Source: a virus
Length of the DNA: 31,964 nt
Reading direction: 5' to 3' (one strand)
Virus record (IMG/VR): IMGVR_UViG_3300030117_005127
Location: 1 to 31,964 of that record
Shown here: positions 9,226 to 19,045 of the stretch, piece after piece
How positions within the stretch are numbered: the stretch's first letter is position 1
How the letters are laid out: every line of letters starts with the position of its first letter
Notes under the pieces: model-generated
Database searches by the model: none
What the model was told of the DNA's origin: nothing
What the model saw: the letters and a program-made list of their open reading frames with translations, nothing else
Translations under genes and position numbers: made by a program

Positions 9226-10224
9226 ATGGCATATAGAGAAAAAGTATTTAATGCAAATGTGCTTACTGATTTATTAAGTACATACTTAACACATAGAGCT
9301 GGTGAGCGTGAAAAGTATTATGAAGCTGAGCAAAAAATGAATAAACCTCAATACAGAACTGTAGACGGCAATTTAGTAGAAATTGGCAGAGGTGGTCAAA
9401 TGAGAACTTTAATGTCAAAAAAGCAAGAAGAAAAAGAACCTAAGTTTGAAGATTTTACTAAAGACGGCATTATATATAAAGGTCAGTTTATGGGTAAAGA
9501 TTATACCCAAACCCCAGAAGATATAGAAGTTGGTATGCCAAAGTCTTATCAATACACAGGTTTTAGTGACACTCGGTTTAAACCAGAAGATAAAGACAAA
9601 AGAAAAAAAGAAATAGAAAATAAAGATATTCAGAGAATGGTTGCTGAACGCAAAACATTAATTAAAAGAAAAAATAAAAATTATGATATTGAAGATTTAA
9701 TAATGATAGAAAAAGGCATAATACCTAAGGATTTTACAAATACAGACCAAGAACAACTTGATTATATAGAACAAAAATTAGTTGAAAAAGGCTTTGATAT
9801 ATATGGTCAAGAAAAAAAGTTAGATAGCTCTAGTGCTTCTAAGGTCAAAAAAGGAGATGATTCTAAATTATTACAAGATTTAAAAAATGAATTTCCAGAC
9901 GTAGGCGGTGGTAATGACCCCCCAACAGAAAAAGATGCTAAGTATTATTTTAGTAAGAAAGGTAAATCAGATTTTAAAAAAATTGTAGAAGAATTTGAAC
10001 AAAAGTATCCCCCAGGAACATATGACCCCCTTAAAGTAGATATGGAACAAACTCGTTTTTGGTTTGAATTAGAGCAAAAATATTTACCAAAAAATTTAGA
10101 TTCTCATTTGGGAATGACATATAAAATGCAATATAATTTTGACATTGCAAGAAAGTTTGGAAGAGATGGGACAATAAACAATCCTGATACTTCTAAAACT
10201 ATAAAAGGAAGTTTTTGGGAATAG
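9226..10224 (+). CDS. Charged internal virion-like protein of unknown fold
   Basis: A 332-residue protein with GAGG before the ATG. It is strongly hydrophilic, rich in Lys, Glu, Asp and Tyr, with no membrane segment. The N-terminus (about 8-32) is helical and the rest looks like short charged modules separated by linkers. It sits directly before the giant ejection-type gene and its stop overlaps the region just upstream of that gene's start, so the two are probably translated together. I do not recognise the family; an internal virion or assembly role is inferred only from position. Confidence 0.45.
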   Translation: MAYREKVFNANVLTDLLSTYLTHRAGEREKYYEAEQKMNKPQYRTVDGNLVEIGRGGQMRTLMSKKQEEKEPKFEDFTKDGIIYKGQFMGKDYTQTPEDIEVGMPKSYQYTGFSDTRFKPEDKDKRKKEIENKDIQRMVAERKTLIKRKNKNYDIEDLIMIEKGIIPKDFTNTDQEQLDYIEQKLVEKGFDIYGQEKKLDSSSASKVKKGDDSKLLQDLKNEFPDVGGGNDPPTEKDAKYYFSKKGKSDFKKIVEEFEQKYPPGTYDPLKVDMEQTRFWFELEQKYLPKNLDSHLGMTYKMQYNFDIARKFGRDGTINNPDTSKTIKGSFWE

Positions 10225-10226
10225 TT

Positions 10227-13200
10227 ATGTCTCAAAATGCTCAAAAACTATTTAACTATTTACAGGAAAACGACCCTAACCCAGAAGTTTTTGGAGACTT
10301 TAATGTTTTTGCTGAGCAATTAAAAAACCCAGAAAAAGCAGAAAAACTTAGAAATTACTTAGGAAACGAAGAGGTTTTTGGCGATTCTGCTACGTTTTAT
10401 AATAAAGTAAACGAAGAAAACGTTACGCAAGAGCAACAACTTACTAGTGATTCTAATGTTTCAATTACAACAACTGATAGTTCTGACCAAATATTACAAA
10501 ACGAATTAGATAATCCAGATTCGTCTTCTGCTGTATTAAACCAAATTACAAATCCTAATTACGAAACAAATCAAAAAGTAGATAGCTCTGATTATGGATA
10601 TTTTCAAATAAACGATAAAGTTTGGAATGACACATCAATGTCTATGTTTGGTAAGCCTGTTGCAGATTTAAATAATGCTGAAAATATTGCGCTAGCATCA
10701 CATATTGAGAAAAAAAGCCCTCGTTCTTGGAATAATTGGGTAGCATTTAATAAAGGAAGCCATAAAGATTTTGATGAAATCACTGATGAGCAAATTGTAA
10801 ATAATTATGGAGTTCCAGTCGATGTATTAGATTCTATTAATCAATCATTTGACGACCCTGAAACAGCTAAAAAAGTTATGCTAGCAGAGTCTGGTGGAGA
10901 TTCAACTGCTATTAATATTAACTATACACCTCAAGAAGATGGTCAAGAAACAGTAAGCCAAGAGACATTGCAACAGAGCAATCAATTAATTAATAACTTG
11001 CAAAGTTTTCAACCTCAATTTGAAACAGCAGAGCCAAGTGCTACCGATGTTGTAACAGAAATGGAAAGGCAAGAGTTTCCTACTTTTGGTTTAAGCGGAA
11101 CTCAAATTGCTCCATTTATTCAAGAAAATGTAGAAGATTTAGGAAAATGGCTAACTGACCTTGATGACCCTATGTGGGAATCAAGAGAACTAAAAAATTT
11201 AAAACCAGTAGTTGAATTAGGAATTAATGCTATAAGTAGATTTCCTTTTGAAATGATTGGACTGGCTGTTGATATTCCAACTTCTTTAATTGCCACTCCA
11301 GAAGAAGCGGTAATTGGCTTATTAAAATTTATCCCTGAAGAATTTAATAATTTAGTATTAGCTACGGGAACATTAGATGTTTTAAGTCCTTTTATGTCTT
11401 TAGCTGGTTATGATTTATCAAGGGATGAATTAAACAAAATGAGAACCGATGCTCAAAAACACATATTTGATACTGGAGGTGTTTACACATATTTTGCTGC
11501 AAGTGGGCTTACGCACTTAGGAAAAAAGAACTCAAGTATAATTGAAAAAAATAAAGAGTTTAGAGATGTTGTAGAGCTAGCAAATGACAGACCAGCTATG
11601 GGAAAAGTAACTCCAGAAATGAAAACAGCGGTTGAAACTTTAAAGAAAAATGTAAAGCTAAAAGAAAAAGCAGAAGTTGTAAAAAACAATCAAATACTTA
11701 CCGATTATTTAGAAAAATGGGAAGTTGAGAAAAAGGTTGAAAAAGCAAATGTTATTTCAGAACAATTAGAATTAAAACTAGATACAAAACCTGTTGCTAA
11801 AAAAACAAAAAAACAAAAAACGCAAAAAACAGAATCCACTGAAATAAATCTTGAAAGAGACATACCTAGTCCAACAATAGAAACAAATAAAATTAAAAAA
11901 GAAGTTCAAAAAGCTCAGAAAAAAGTAGAGTCGATTACTAAAGAAGTAAAAAAACAAAAACAAAAACAAGTAAAGTCTAGTCCTGCGGAGGTTGTTCAAG
12001 AAATAAAAATAGAAAAATCTTCAGATTTAGGTAAAGCAAAAAACCTTGAACCAATAAAAGGAGAACCTGCTAAAAGATACAATTCAAAAGAAAAAGTTGA
12101 TGCTTATATAGAAGAAAAGCTAGGCGAATATGTAGGACAAAATGTTGTTGCTAACTATGGAAAACTAAAGAATGGCAATTATATAGTTAAAATTTTTAAG
12201 AAAACAAAAGAACAACCGCTACCTATAACCGCAACAAAGAGACCTGGTGCAAAGATTGAAAAAGAAGCTAGTACAGAAATTGTTGGTAAAATGCGAGACC
12301 CAAGAAGTTTAAAACGAAGAATCCAAAATGAAGATATATTGCTTGAAAAATATGAAGCTCAAATATCTGAACTAACAAGAAGTGCTGAAATAAATAATTT
12401 TGAATTAACAAAATTAAAAAAACAAAATCTTGAAACTGGAATAAAATCACCTAGAGAAAAATTATTAGCAAACTCTATTGATGCAGCTACTTCATTAATT
12501 GAAAAAACTCAGCTTGAAGTTCAAAAACTAAAAACAACCAAAGAGTTAATGAAAGATGTAGCTCGTAATCTTTCTAGAAGAACTGCAAAAGGTTCTGTAG
12601 GTAGAAATGTAGGCAGAACGCAAAAAGAACGAATTGAAATAGATAGAATGAATAGAGAGCTTGCGAGAGATATAAACCTTATATGGGAAAAAGGTAATAC
12701 AGGCGCAAAGAAGACTAAAAAAGCCTTGATGAATTATTTGAAAGAAAATAACGCTCCAAAAGTATTGGTAAATCATGTTAGAGATAATTTTAAAGAGCTG
12801 TACGATTACACTGCAATAGAAAACATGAAAGTTCTTGCAAATGAAATAAATTCTGAGCTACCTCAAAGTCAAGGAGAGGTTAGAGGAACGAGAACGGCTA
12901 CAAGGACTAGGGATGAATACTTTGACAATTTAAGAGTTGATATTATAAGTGGCAAAGAACCTAATAATGTAAAATTATCCCAAGTCGATTTGATGGAAAG
13001 CTTAACTAATAATATTGGTGGAGAAAAATCAGCAAAAGCAAAAGGAACTAGAACTCTTGCAGACATTGAAAGAGGTACTAGAGAAAAAAACAATATGGCA
13101 AAAGTATTCCATGAGCTTGAGACTGGAAAACTTTCGGTAGAGGCATTGCCAGAACTTCAAGCAGGTCACATACATACTGGCGCTACTCTTTTAGAACAAT

Positions 13201-15356
13201 ATTATAAAGATAGAAGTCCAGCTACTAGAGATTTATTAATAAGGTCACTTTTAGCAACTAAATCATATATATCAGAACCTTCAAGAGCGCTAAGAAACTT
13301 AAGAGATTTACAAGCAGAGGGAATACGAAACTGGAAAGAATATGAACAGTTTTTTAATAATGATGCTACATTAATTGAATTAATGAGAGATGTATATGAA
13401 GGTAAAGAAGTAAAAAGAAGTAGATTGTTTAAGCTAGCAGAATGGGGAAGAAACATGAAGCTAGCAACAGGTTCTTCTATAATAAGAAGTTTTGCAGGAA
13501 ACACAATGTCTAGCGTAGATGCCTATGCTAGAATGCCTTTTGAATTTGGTGCTGATTATTTAATCAGAAAAACAAGTGGTGCTTTATATGAATTAACCAA
13601 TGGTTATTATGGAAATTTAAGTCCTAATCAAATGAATAGATTAGAAATTGGCGCTCAGTTTGCTGGTTACCGTGCGGGATTTAGAAAAACAGGCAATTTA
13701 TTGTATGATATGTTAATGGAAAATGACCGCGCATTGCGAGAAAGCCCGTTTTTTCAAAGAGAAGGGTTTACTTATAAAGACATCAAGGGTAAAAAAGGTG
13801 TAATTATTAGAACACCACAAAGAGCGCAAGGTATGATTGATATTATGTATCGCGTTCCTATGACAAATGCCTATATGCACCGCTATGCTGTTCGACAGGC
13901 AATTAAAGATGGTTATAAAACAAAAACAGAAATTTTACAAAGAGCAAATGAAATTATAGAAACACAATCTTTAGATGCTAAGTTTATAGAGCAAGCTAGA
14001 AAAGATGGAGAATATGTAACATTTCAGCGAGAACTAAAAGGTATTGGTGCTTGGGCAAATAAATTAAGAACTGGAAATACTAGAGGAGCTGCGGTAACTC
14101 AAATGCTAGTTCCATTTTTTAACACTGCTGGCAATTTATTTAAATATACGCTAGAACACACTCCTCTTAATGTGTTTATGAAAGATTTTAGGCAAGGTTT
14201 AGTTGAAGCTTTTAGCAGAGAGGGTGCAGGAAGTAGAAAGCTAGCAACTGAAGTCGGAAAAATATCTACTGGTCTTGGTACTATGTATTTATTAAACGAA
14301 TTTTTAGTTGAAAACGCTATGGGCAACCTTACGGGTGATTGGTCAGATATGTCCGCAGAGGAAAGAAATATGAGGACTGTAGATGGTCAGCAAGAATATG
14401 CTTTAAAATTAGCAGATGGGAATTGGGTTAGTTATCGTGGATTTGAACCTATGTCAAGTTATTTAACGTTAATTGAAGCGTTACAGAGAACTGAAGAAGA
14501 TGCGTATGCTAGTGATGAAAATATAAAAAAATATGGAAATATGGTAAAGGATGTAACCTTTGAGCTAGGTAAGTCATTTGCAGAAAATCCATTCCTTGCA
14601 GGAACTGGAGATTTATTTAAAGCAATGCACGGCAGAAAAGATTGGTTAGATTTTTTGTTTAACTTTGGAGCTGGAATGACAGTTCCAGGTACATATAGGC
14701 AATGGCTTAGCGTTGTTGACGATAAAAGAAGAAGAAGATTTAAGTTAGCAGATTACGACGAAAATACAAATTATATAGAAATACTAGAAAGCCAAGCAGA
14801 AAATATATTGCCTTGGTTTATAGAAGGTAGCAACTTAATAGCTTTAGACCCATTTGGTAATGAAATTCTTAAACCAGACCCTGTTGGCGGTTTGCTAGCA
14901 TGGAGGGAAACACAACCCAAAAATGACCCAGTATATAAAGAAATACAAGAAATTTATTTTGACCAGGGAAAAGGTTTTAAACCTGCTAGCGCATTTTTCA
15001 CTTCTTCTGATTTGGCAAAAATAAAATTAACTCCAAAAGAACACCATGCGTTAATTCAAGCATCTGGGCAAGAGCTGTATAATTTTTTATCAAAAATAAT
15101 ACAAACGGAAGAATACCAAAAAATTCCTCCAGCAATACGAAGAAAAAAAATTAATGAAATGAAAGAAAAATATATTAATACATATAGAAAGCTTTTATTT
15201 ACAAAAGATTTAGCTGTTCCAAGTGCAATTATGAAAACTAAAGAAATAAGTGGTGAATTTCAAACTCCAGAAGATAGAGAAAACTACTTAAAAGAAATAA
15301 GAAGTAAAATTCCACCACGAACAGTGAATGAAATTTTAAATGAATATATGCAGTAA
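10227..15356 (+). CDS. Giant internal virion/ejection protein with permuted lysozyme-like motifs
   Basis: I place the start at ATG 10227 (1709 residues), 4 nt after GGGAAT; an in-frame TTG at 10215 would add four residues. Residues about 119-172 hold SSDYGYFQIN and a W..W pair (W168, W171), the substrate-cleft motifs of lysozyme/transglycosylase domains. ESGGD, the motif that normally carries the catalytic Glu, follows at 221-225 instead of preceding them. Residues about 334-395 are hydrophobic, 420-720 are Lys/Glu-rich coiled coil, and the last 700 residues are a helical domain with FFNTAGNLFKYTLEHTPL and a C-terminal part typical of T7 gp16-like giant ejection proteins. It would enter the host envelope, open the wall and help pull in DNA. 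The ejection role is fairly secure; wall-degrading activity is inferred. Confidence 0.7.
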   Translation: MSQNAQKLFNYLQENDPNPEVFGDFNVFAEQLKNPEKAEKLRNYLGNEEVFGDSATFYNKVNEENVTQEQQLTSDSNVSITTTDSSDQILQNELDNPDSSSAVLNQITNPNYETNQKVDSSDYGYFQINDKVWNDTSMSMFGKPVADLNNAENIALASHIEKKSPRSWNNWVAFNKGSHKDFDEITDEQIVNNYGVPVDVLDSINQSFDDPETAKKVMLAESGGDSTAININYTPQEDGQETVSQETLQQSNQLINNLQSFQPQFETAEPSATDVVTEMERQEFPTFGLSGTQIAPFIQENVEDLGKWLTDLDDPMWESRELKNLKPVVELGINAISRFPFEMIGLAVDIPTSLIATPEEAVIGLLKFIPEEFNNLVLATGTLDVLSPFMSLAGYDLSRDELNKMRTDAQKHIFDTGGVYTYFAASGLTHLGKKNSSIIEKNKEFRDVVELANDRPAMGKVTPEMKTAVETLKKNVKLKEKAEVVKNNQILTDYLEKWEVEKKVEKANVISEQLELKLDTKPVAKKTKKQKTQKTESTEINLERDIPSPTIETNKIKKEVQKAQKKVESITKEVKKQKQKQVKSSPAEVVQEIKIEKSSDLGKAKNLEPIKGEPAKRYNSKEKVDAYIEEKLGEYVGQNVVANYGKLKNGNYIVKIFKKTKEQPLPITATKRPGAKIEKEASTEIVGKMRDPRSLKRRIQNEDILLEKYEAQISELTRSAEINNFELTKLKKQNLETGIKSPREKLLANSIDAATSLIEKTQLEVQKLKTTKELMKDVARNLSRRTAKGSVGRNVGRTQKERIEIDRMNRELARDINLIWEKGNTGAKKTKKALMNYLKENNAPKVLVNHVRDNFKELYDYTAIENMKVLANEINSELPQSQGEVRGTRTATRTRDEYFDNLRVDIISGKEPNNVKLSQVDLMESLTNNIGGEKSAKAKGTRTLADIERGTREKNNMAKVFHELETGKLSVEALPELQAGHIHTGATLLEQYYKDRSPATRDLLIRSLLATKSYISEPSRALRNLRDLQAEGIRNWKEYEQFFNNDATLIELMRDVYEGKEVKRSRLFKLAEWGRNMKLATGSSIIRSFAGNTMSSVDAYARMPFEFGADYLIRKTSGALYELTNGYYGNLSPNQMNRLEIGAQFAGYRAGFRKTGNLLYDMLMENDRALRESPFFQREGFTYKDIKGKKGVIIRTPQRAQGMIDIMYRVPMTNAYMHRYAVRQAIKDGYKTKTEILQRANEIIETQSLDAKFIEQARKDGEYVTFQRELKGIGAWANKLRTGNTRGAAVTQMLVPFFNTAGNLFKYTLEHTPLNVFMKDFRQGLVEAFSREGAGSRKLATEVGKISTGLGTMYLLNEFLVENAMGNLTGDWSDMSAEERNMRTVDGQQEYALKLADGNWVSYRGFEPMSSYLTLIEALQRTEEDAYASDENIKKYGNMVKDVTFELGKSFAENPFLAGTGDLFKAMHGRKDWLDFLFNFGAGMTVPGTYRQWLSVVDDKRRRRFKLADYDENTNYIEILESQAENILPWFIEGSNLIALDPFGNEILKPDPVGGLLAWRETQPKNDPVYKEIQEIYFDQGKGFKPASAFFTSSDLAKIKLTPKEHHALIQASGQELYNFLSKIIQTEEYQKIPPAIRRKKINEMKEKYINTYRKLLFTKDLAVPSAIMKTKEISGEFQTPEDRENYLKEIRSKIPPRTVNEILNEYMQ

Positions 15357-15480
15357 TTCCTTCATTTTAGTGTAACATTTTTGTAACATTCCTCCTTAAA
15401 TTCTCCTATATTTAATAATTGATGCGCCCATGTCAGCCATTCTCGGGCGGTAAGGCGCACAAACAAGCAAGGAGAATACT
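15357..15480 (+). promoter_or_regulatory. Leader region of the fibre operon: arm-like repeat, AT-rich promoter candidate, stem-loop
   Basis: This 124-bp gap separates the ejection genes from the fibre operon. It holds a TGTAACAT direct repeat (15371-15389), an AT-rich stretch with TATATT at 15407-15412 that could be a -10 element without a clear -35, and a stem-loop with TGCGCC (15423-15428) facing GGCGCA (15454-15459). A GGAG ribosome site follows at 15471-15474, 6 nt before the next ATG. A promoter for the fibre and lysis genes is likely here by context; the exact start is not evident. Confidence 0.45.
15371..15389 (+). repeat. Stray copy of the attP arm-type motif
   Basis: TGTAACAT occurs twice with an 11-bp period. 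The 19-bp unit differs from the unit at 23181-23199 next to attP at only two positions. All other copies lie in the attP arms. It may bind the same phage protein (integrase or excisionase) or be an operator for the fibre operon. Confidence 0.65.
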
Positions 15481-15846
15481 ATGGCTAACTATTTGACATC
15501 TAAGTCACACCAAAAAAGTGTAGTCGAATCTTTAAACGCAGATGTATCCGCTGGTTGGACCGTTTCTAGCGCGCTAACTATTTCTAGCGCAGCTCACGCA
15601 TATAAAACTTTATCCTCAGATACTAATTCAATTTTAATCTATTCAGATTCAGATGTTTATATTCGTTTTGACCAATTAACAAGCGATACAATTTCTACAT
15701 CAAATGATGTAATTATACCAGCACAAACTTTAATGAGCATTCGCGTTCCTAATGGATTAAAAGCTAGCGCAACAACTGCAATAACAGTTCATTTTAAACA
15801 AGTTACGTCAGTTGCAACTAAAACTTTAAGATTAGTCGAGGTATAA
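15481..15846 (+). CDS. Small beta-rich virion protein
   Basis: A 121-residue protein with GGAG 6 nt before ATG and its own leader region. It is rich in Ser, Thr, Val and Ile with regular beta-strand alternation and very few charged residues; it has no signal peptide or membrane segment. It could be a head decoration protein, a fibre attachment protein or another small capsid component. Its message probably runs on into the fibre gene, which starts 2 nt after its stop. I recognise no family. Confidence 0.45.
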   Translation: MANYLTSKSHQKSVVESLNADVSAGWTVSSALTISSAAHAYKTLSSDTNSILIYSDSDVYIRFDQLTSDTISTSNDVIIPAQTLMSIRVPNGLKASATTAITVHFKQVTSVATKTLRLVEV

Positions 15847-15847
15847 A

Positions 15848-18760
15848 ATGTTTCGTTCAATAACTAATAATACATCAAAAAATTTCAGTGCAGGCGGTAC
15901 AATTTCTGGAGACGTTACTATTGATGGAGATTTAACTGTTTCGGGCGGGATTGGTTTAACGCTTTCTGAAGTAATACAAGGCACATCTACAATAGATGTC
16001 ACCAATACAGAAGCATTACTAATTAGAAAAGACTCAGATTCTGGGGATGTGTTTGTCGTGGATACGCAAAATACACGAGTTGGGGTGGGCAATACAGCAG
16101 AAGTGAATTTTCACATCAAGTTAGCTGATACTGCAAATGCAAGAATAGAAGATACAAGTTCAGGTGGAATTGCGAAGTTAGATTTTAAAAATGATGTAAG
16201 AACTGCCACTATTGGAGTCTACGGAGATGACTCTAATAACTTTAAAATTGACCATGGTGGTGGACCTGTTTTAACTATTAATACGGCTCAAAATATTGGT
16301 ATCGGAACAACCTCACCACAAAAAAAAGTAGACATTGTACAAATTTACAGTACAGGTGGTTCATCAAATGAGGATTTACAATTATTAATTAGAGGTGGTA
16401 ATGCAGACCTTGACCCAACTGGAGATTCTATTGGTCTTGGATTTGGTTATGGCTCTGCTGATAATTATGTAAAATCTGGTATAGTACACGAATTTACAAG
16501 TTCAAATGGAAGTGGAACATTGCATTTTTGCACCAGTTCTGTATCGGGAACAGATATAATCAATAAAAGCGATTCAAAAATGTCTATTAGTAGTGCTGGT
16601 AATGTATCTATTGGTAATGCAAGTCCTTCGCCAGTTCATGCAGATTACAGTTCATTACAAATTGGTGGTCAAGGTCTTATATTTTCAAACACAACTGCTG
16701 GTGCAGATAAGTCTTTATATATTGGTAACAATGTTTTTAGACATACTGATGGCAGTTGGGATACTGTAGCAAACGATGAATCAATGTTATATGAGCAACA
16801 TGGTGGAAAACATTATTTTTATATAGCACCTGCTCATGCAAGTGTATCAAGTTTAGCAACAAAATTTGTAATAGATGCTAATTCTAGAATTTCACTTAGT
16901 AATAATGGTGGAGAGGCAACCAATACAATTTTTGGTTATCAAGCTGGTAATACTATTCATAGTAGTTCTGGAATGAACACTTTTGTAGGGCATCAAGTAG
17001 CAGATACAAGTAATGATGCCGATGCAGATGAGAATACAGCAGTAGGACATCTTGCATTGAGTGGTTTGACTTCAGGAGCAAAAAATGTAGCAATAGGTTC
17101 ATATACAGGAATAAATATTACTAGCGGTGACGAAAATGTATTAATTGGAAGGTCTGCTGGAAATAATCATAATAGTTCTGATTTGGTAGGTATTGGAACT
17201 GCTACGTTAGCATCAATTAGTGATGCGGCGGCTGATGGAACAGTTGCTGTTGGATATAATGCCCTTACTGCACTTACATCTGGAGGTTTAAATACTGTTT
17301 TAGGTTATAAAGCTGGTGGAGCTGTGACAACTGGAGCAAGTAATGTTTTTATTGGTCATCAATCTGGGCAAACCACTCACACAGATAGCACTGCAAATGT
17401 AGCAATTGGAAGACAATCGTTTGCTGGTACTCATACAGGTTCAGGCTGTGCTTCAAATATTGCGATAGGTAATCTTGCTATGGGGGCGGGTGCTTGTAAT
17501 GGAGCTAATAATAATGTAGCAGTTGGAGATTCTGCTTTAGAGGATGTAACTATTGCTGATGGTAATGTTGCTTTAGGTTATGCGGCTGGTACGGCAATCA
17601 CCACTGGTGAAGGAAATGTCTGTATTGGAAAAGGAGCTGGAGATGGATTTGATGCAGAAAATTATAATATTTTTATTGGCGAAGATGCAGGAGGAGGAGC
17701 AATAAATGGAGCAGATAAATGTATTGCTATTGGTAAGTCTGCATTAGATGGAGCAATTACTGGAGATGGAACAATTGCGATTGGTCACGATGCCCTTACT
17801 GCATTGACTTCTGGTGCCGGTAATACAGCAGTAGGATATAAATCATTAACTGCTTTAACGGATGGAGAAAGGAACACAGTTGTAGGATATGAGGCTGGTA
17901 TTGCGTTGTCTTCGGGTACAAATAACACAGTTTTTGGTTATGAGGCATTAAAGAATGAAGATGGGCATGGTAAGAATACAGTTTTTGGAACACAAGCCTT
18001 GTTTACTCTCAATGCTGGTGCTGATGGACATAATACTGCTATAGGATTTCAGTCAGGTGATTCAATGAGTACTGGTACTTCAAACACACTTGTAGGCTCA
18101 TCAACTGGTCGTACTATTGCTGGAGGAACTACAAATACTATTGTAGGTAAAGATTCAAATGTGGCTGATGCTGGTGCAACAAACAGAAATGCATTTGGAA
18201 GTGGAATTACTCTTGGAGTAAACAATTCAGTAGTACTTGGTAACAATGATGTTACTGATGTTTATATGGCACAGGATAGTGGTGCTACAGTTCATTGTGC
18301 TAATATAAACTTAGGTGGAGCGTCAAGTAGTGGAGCAAATGTATTAGACGATTACGAAGAAGGTGACCACACTGTTTCTGGAACAGATGATAGTGGAACA
18401 TTTACTTTGCAAAGCGGTGGAGATACTTTAACGTATACAAAAATTGGTAGACAAGTTACTGTCGCTGGTGAACTTCAAATAAATGATTTATCTTCTGCTG
18501 GTAGTGGAGGCTTAAGATTTAGTTTACCTTTTGCAGTAGCAGACCAAACTGAAACAGGAGATAGGTTTGTTGGAACTGTTCAAACAAGAAATGTTGATTA
18601 CAGTGCTAATGTAGTTAGTGCTTGTGCGAAAGCAGTAGTAGGAACACAATATTTTTATATAGTTGAAATTGTAGATAATGGAGTGGAGTCATCTCTTGCC
18701 TCTGGTTCATTTGCAACAAATGATGAAGTAACTGTTACATTAACATATTTTACATCTTAA
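15848..18760 (+). CDS. Long tail fibre with YadA-head-like repeats
   Basis: This 970-residue protein has GAGG before its ATG. The N-terminus (1-75) has the pattern GDVTIDGDLTVSGG followed by TIDVTNTEALLIRKDSDSGD, common in fibres of marine phages. Residues about 358-770 are some twenty repeats of 16-19 residues of the form NTAVGYxALxxLTSG, matching the left-handed beta-roll of YadA-like trimeric adhesin heads. The last 150 residues begin LDDYEEGDHT and form a C-terminal beta domain shared by many phage fibres, probably for trimer closure or receptor contact. Base usage differs from its neighbours: it lacks the hexamer GCTAGC, which is frequent elsewhere, and this may reflect module exchange. 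It should decide host range. Confidence 0.75.
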   Translation: MFRSITNNTSKNFSAGGTISGDVTIDGDLTVSGGIGLTLSEVIQGTSTIDVTNTEALLIRKDSDSGDVFVVDTQNTRVGVGNTAEVNFHIKLADTANARIEDTSSGGIAKLDFKNDVRTATIGVYGDDSNNFKIDHGGGPVLTINTAQNIGIGTTSPQKKVDIVQIYSTGGSSNEDLQLLIRGGNADLDPTGDSIGLGFGYGSADNYVKSGIVHEFTSSNGSGTLHFCTSSVSGTDIINKSDSKMSISSAGNVSIGNASPSPVHADYSSLQIGGQGLIFSNTTAGADKSLYIGNNVFRHTDGSWDTVANDESMLYEQHGGKHYFYIAPAHASVSSLATKFVIDANSRISLSNNGGEATNTIFGYQAGNTIHSSSGMNTFVGHQVADTSNDADADENTAVGHLALSGLTSGAKNVAIGSYTGINITSGDENVLIGRSAGNNHNSSDLVGIGTATLASISDAAADGTVAVGYNALTALTSGGLNTVLGYKAGGAVTTGASNVFIGHQSGQTTHTDSTANVAIGRQSFAGTHTGSGCASNIAIGNLAMGAGACNGANNNVAVGDSALEDVTIADGNVALGYAAGTAITTGEGNVCIGKGAGDGFDAENYNIFIGEDAGGGAINGADKCIAIGKSALDGAITGDGTIAIGHDALTALTSGAGNTAVGYKSLTALTDGERNTVVGYEAGIALSSGTNNTVFGYEALKNEDGHGKNTVFGTQALFTLNAGADGHNTAIGFQSGDSMSTGTSNTLVGSSTGRTIAGGTTNTIVGKDSNVADAGATNRNAFGSGITLGVNNSVVLGNNDVTDVYMAQDSGATVHCANINLGGASSSGANVLDDYEEGDHTVSGTDDSGTFTLQSGGDTLTYTKIGRQVTVAGELQINDLSSAGSGGLRFSLPFAVADQTETGDRFVGTVQTRNVDYSANVVSACAKAVVGTQYFYIVEIVDNGVESSLASGSFATNDEVTVTLTYFTS
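16921..18165 (+). repeat. Coding repeat array of YadA-head-like units
   Basis: About twenty units of roughly 48-57 bp encode the repeated pattern N-T/V-x-I/V-G-x-x-A/S-G or -A-L. Two units share nearly identical DNA (TGCCCTTACTGCA at 17261 and again at 17790), so units may recombine to change fibre length. Confidence 0.65.
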
Positions 18761-18773
18761 TTGGATAATTAAG
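18756..18773 (+). other. Small stem-loop over the fibre stop codon
   Basis: CTTAATT and AATTAAG form a perfect 7-bp stem with a GGAT loop that covers the fibre stop codon. No T run follows. The AAGGAG site of the next gene begins about ten bases later. It may shield the end of the fibre message; the stem is AT-rich and weak. Confidence 0.4.
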
Positions 18774-18794
18774 TGGAAATAATAAGGAGTTAAA

Positions 18795-19028
18795 ATGGCT
18801 TTAGAAAAAAAAGAAACATACGATTATGAAGTGCGTGGTGAATATAAAATTATTCAAGAACGCTGTAAAACGTCTATACTTGAAGATGGTAAAGAAATAT
18901 CATTTTCTTATAAAAGAAAATCATTTAATCCAAGCACAGATATAAGTGCTGAAAGCGATGAATTAAAAGCATTAGCTAATTCATTATGGACAGATGAAAT
19001 TAAAAAAGCATGGGCAGATAAAGATTAA
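18795..19028 (+). CDS. Small conserved-type phage protein after the fibre
   Basis: A 77-residue charged, soluble protein with a strong AAGGAG site. It has a short beta N-terminus (YDYEVRGEYKIIQERCKT) and a helical C-terminus ending in WTDEIKKAWADKD. Small proteins of this style are often found next to fibre genes in marine phages, some as assembly helpers, but I cannot assign a function. It starts a run of small genes leading to the lysis cluster. Confidence 0.5.
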   Translation: MALEKKETYDYEVRGEYKIIQERCKTSILEDGKEISFSYKRKSFNPSTDISAESDELKALANSLWTDEIKKAWADKD

Positions 19029-19045
19029 CAAACAAGGAGTCAATA

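Noticed and set aside
10215-10226. TTG 10215 as the start of the giant ejection gene
   Set aside because: ATG 10227 is in frame, closer to a GGGA-type ribosome site and just past the upstream stop.
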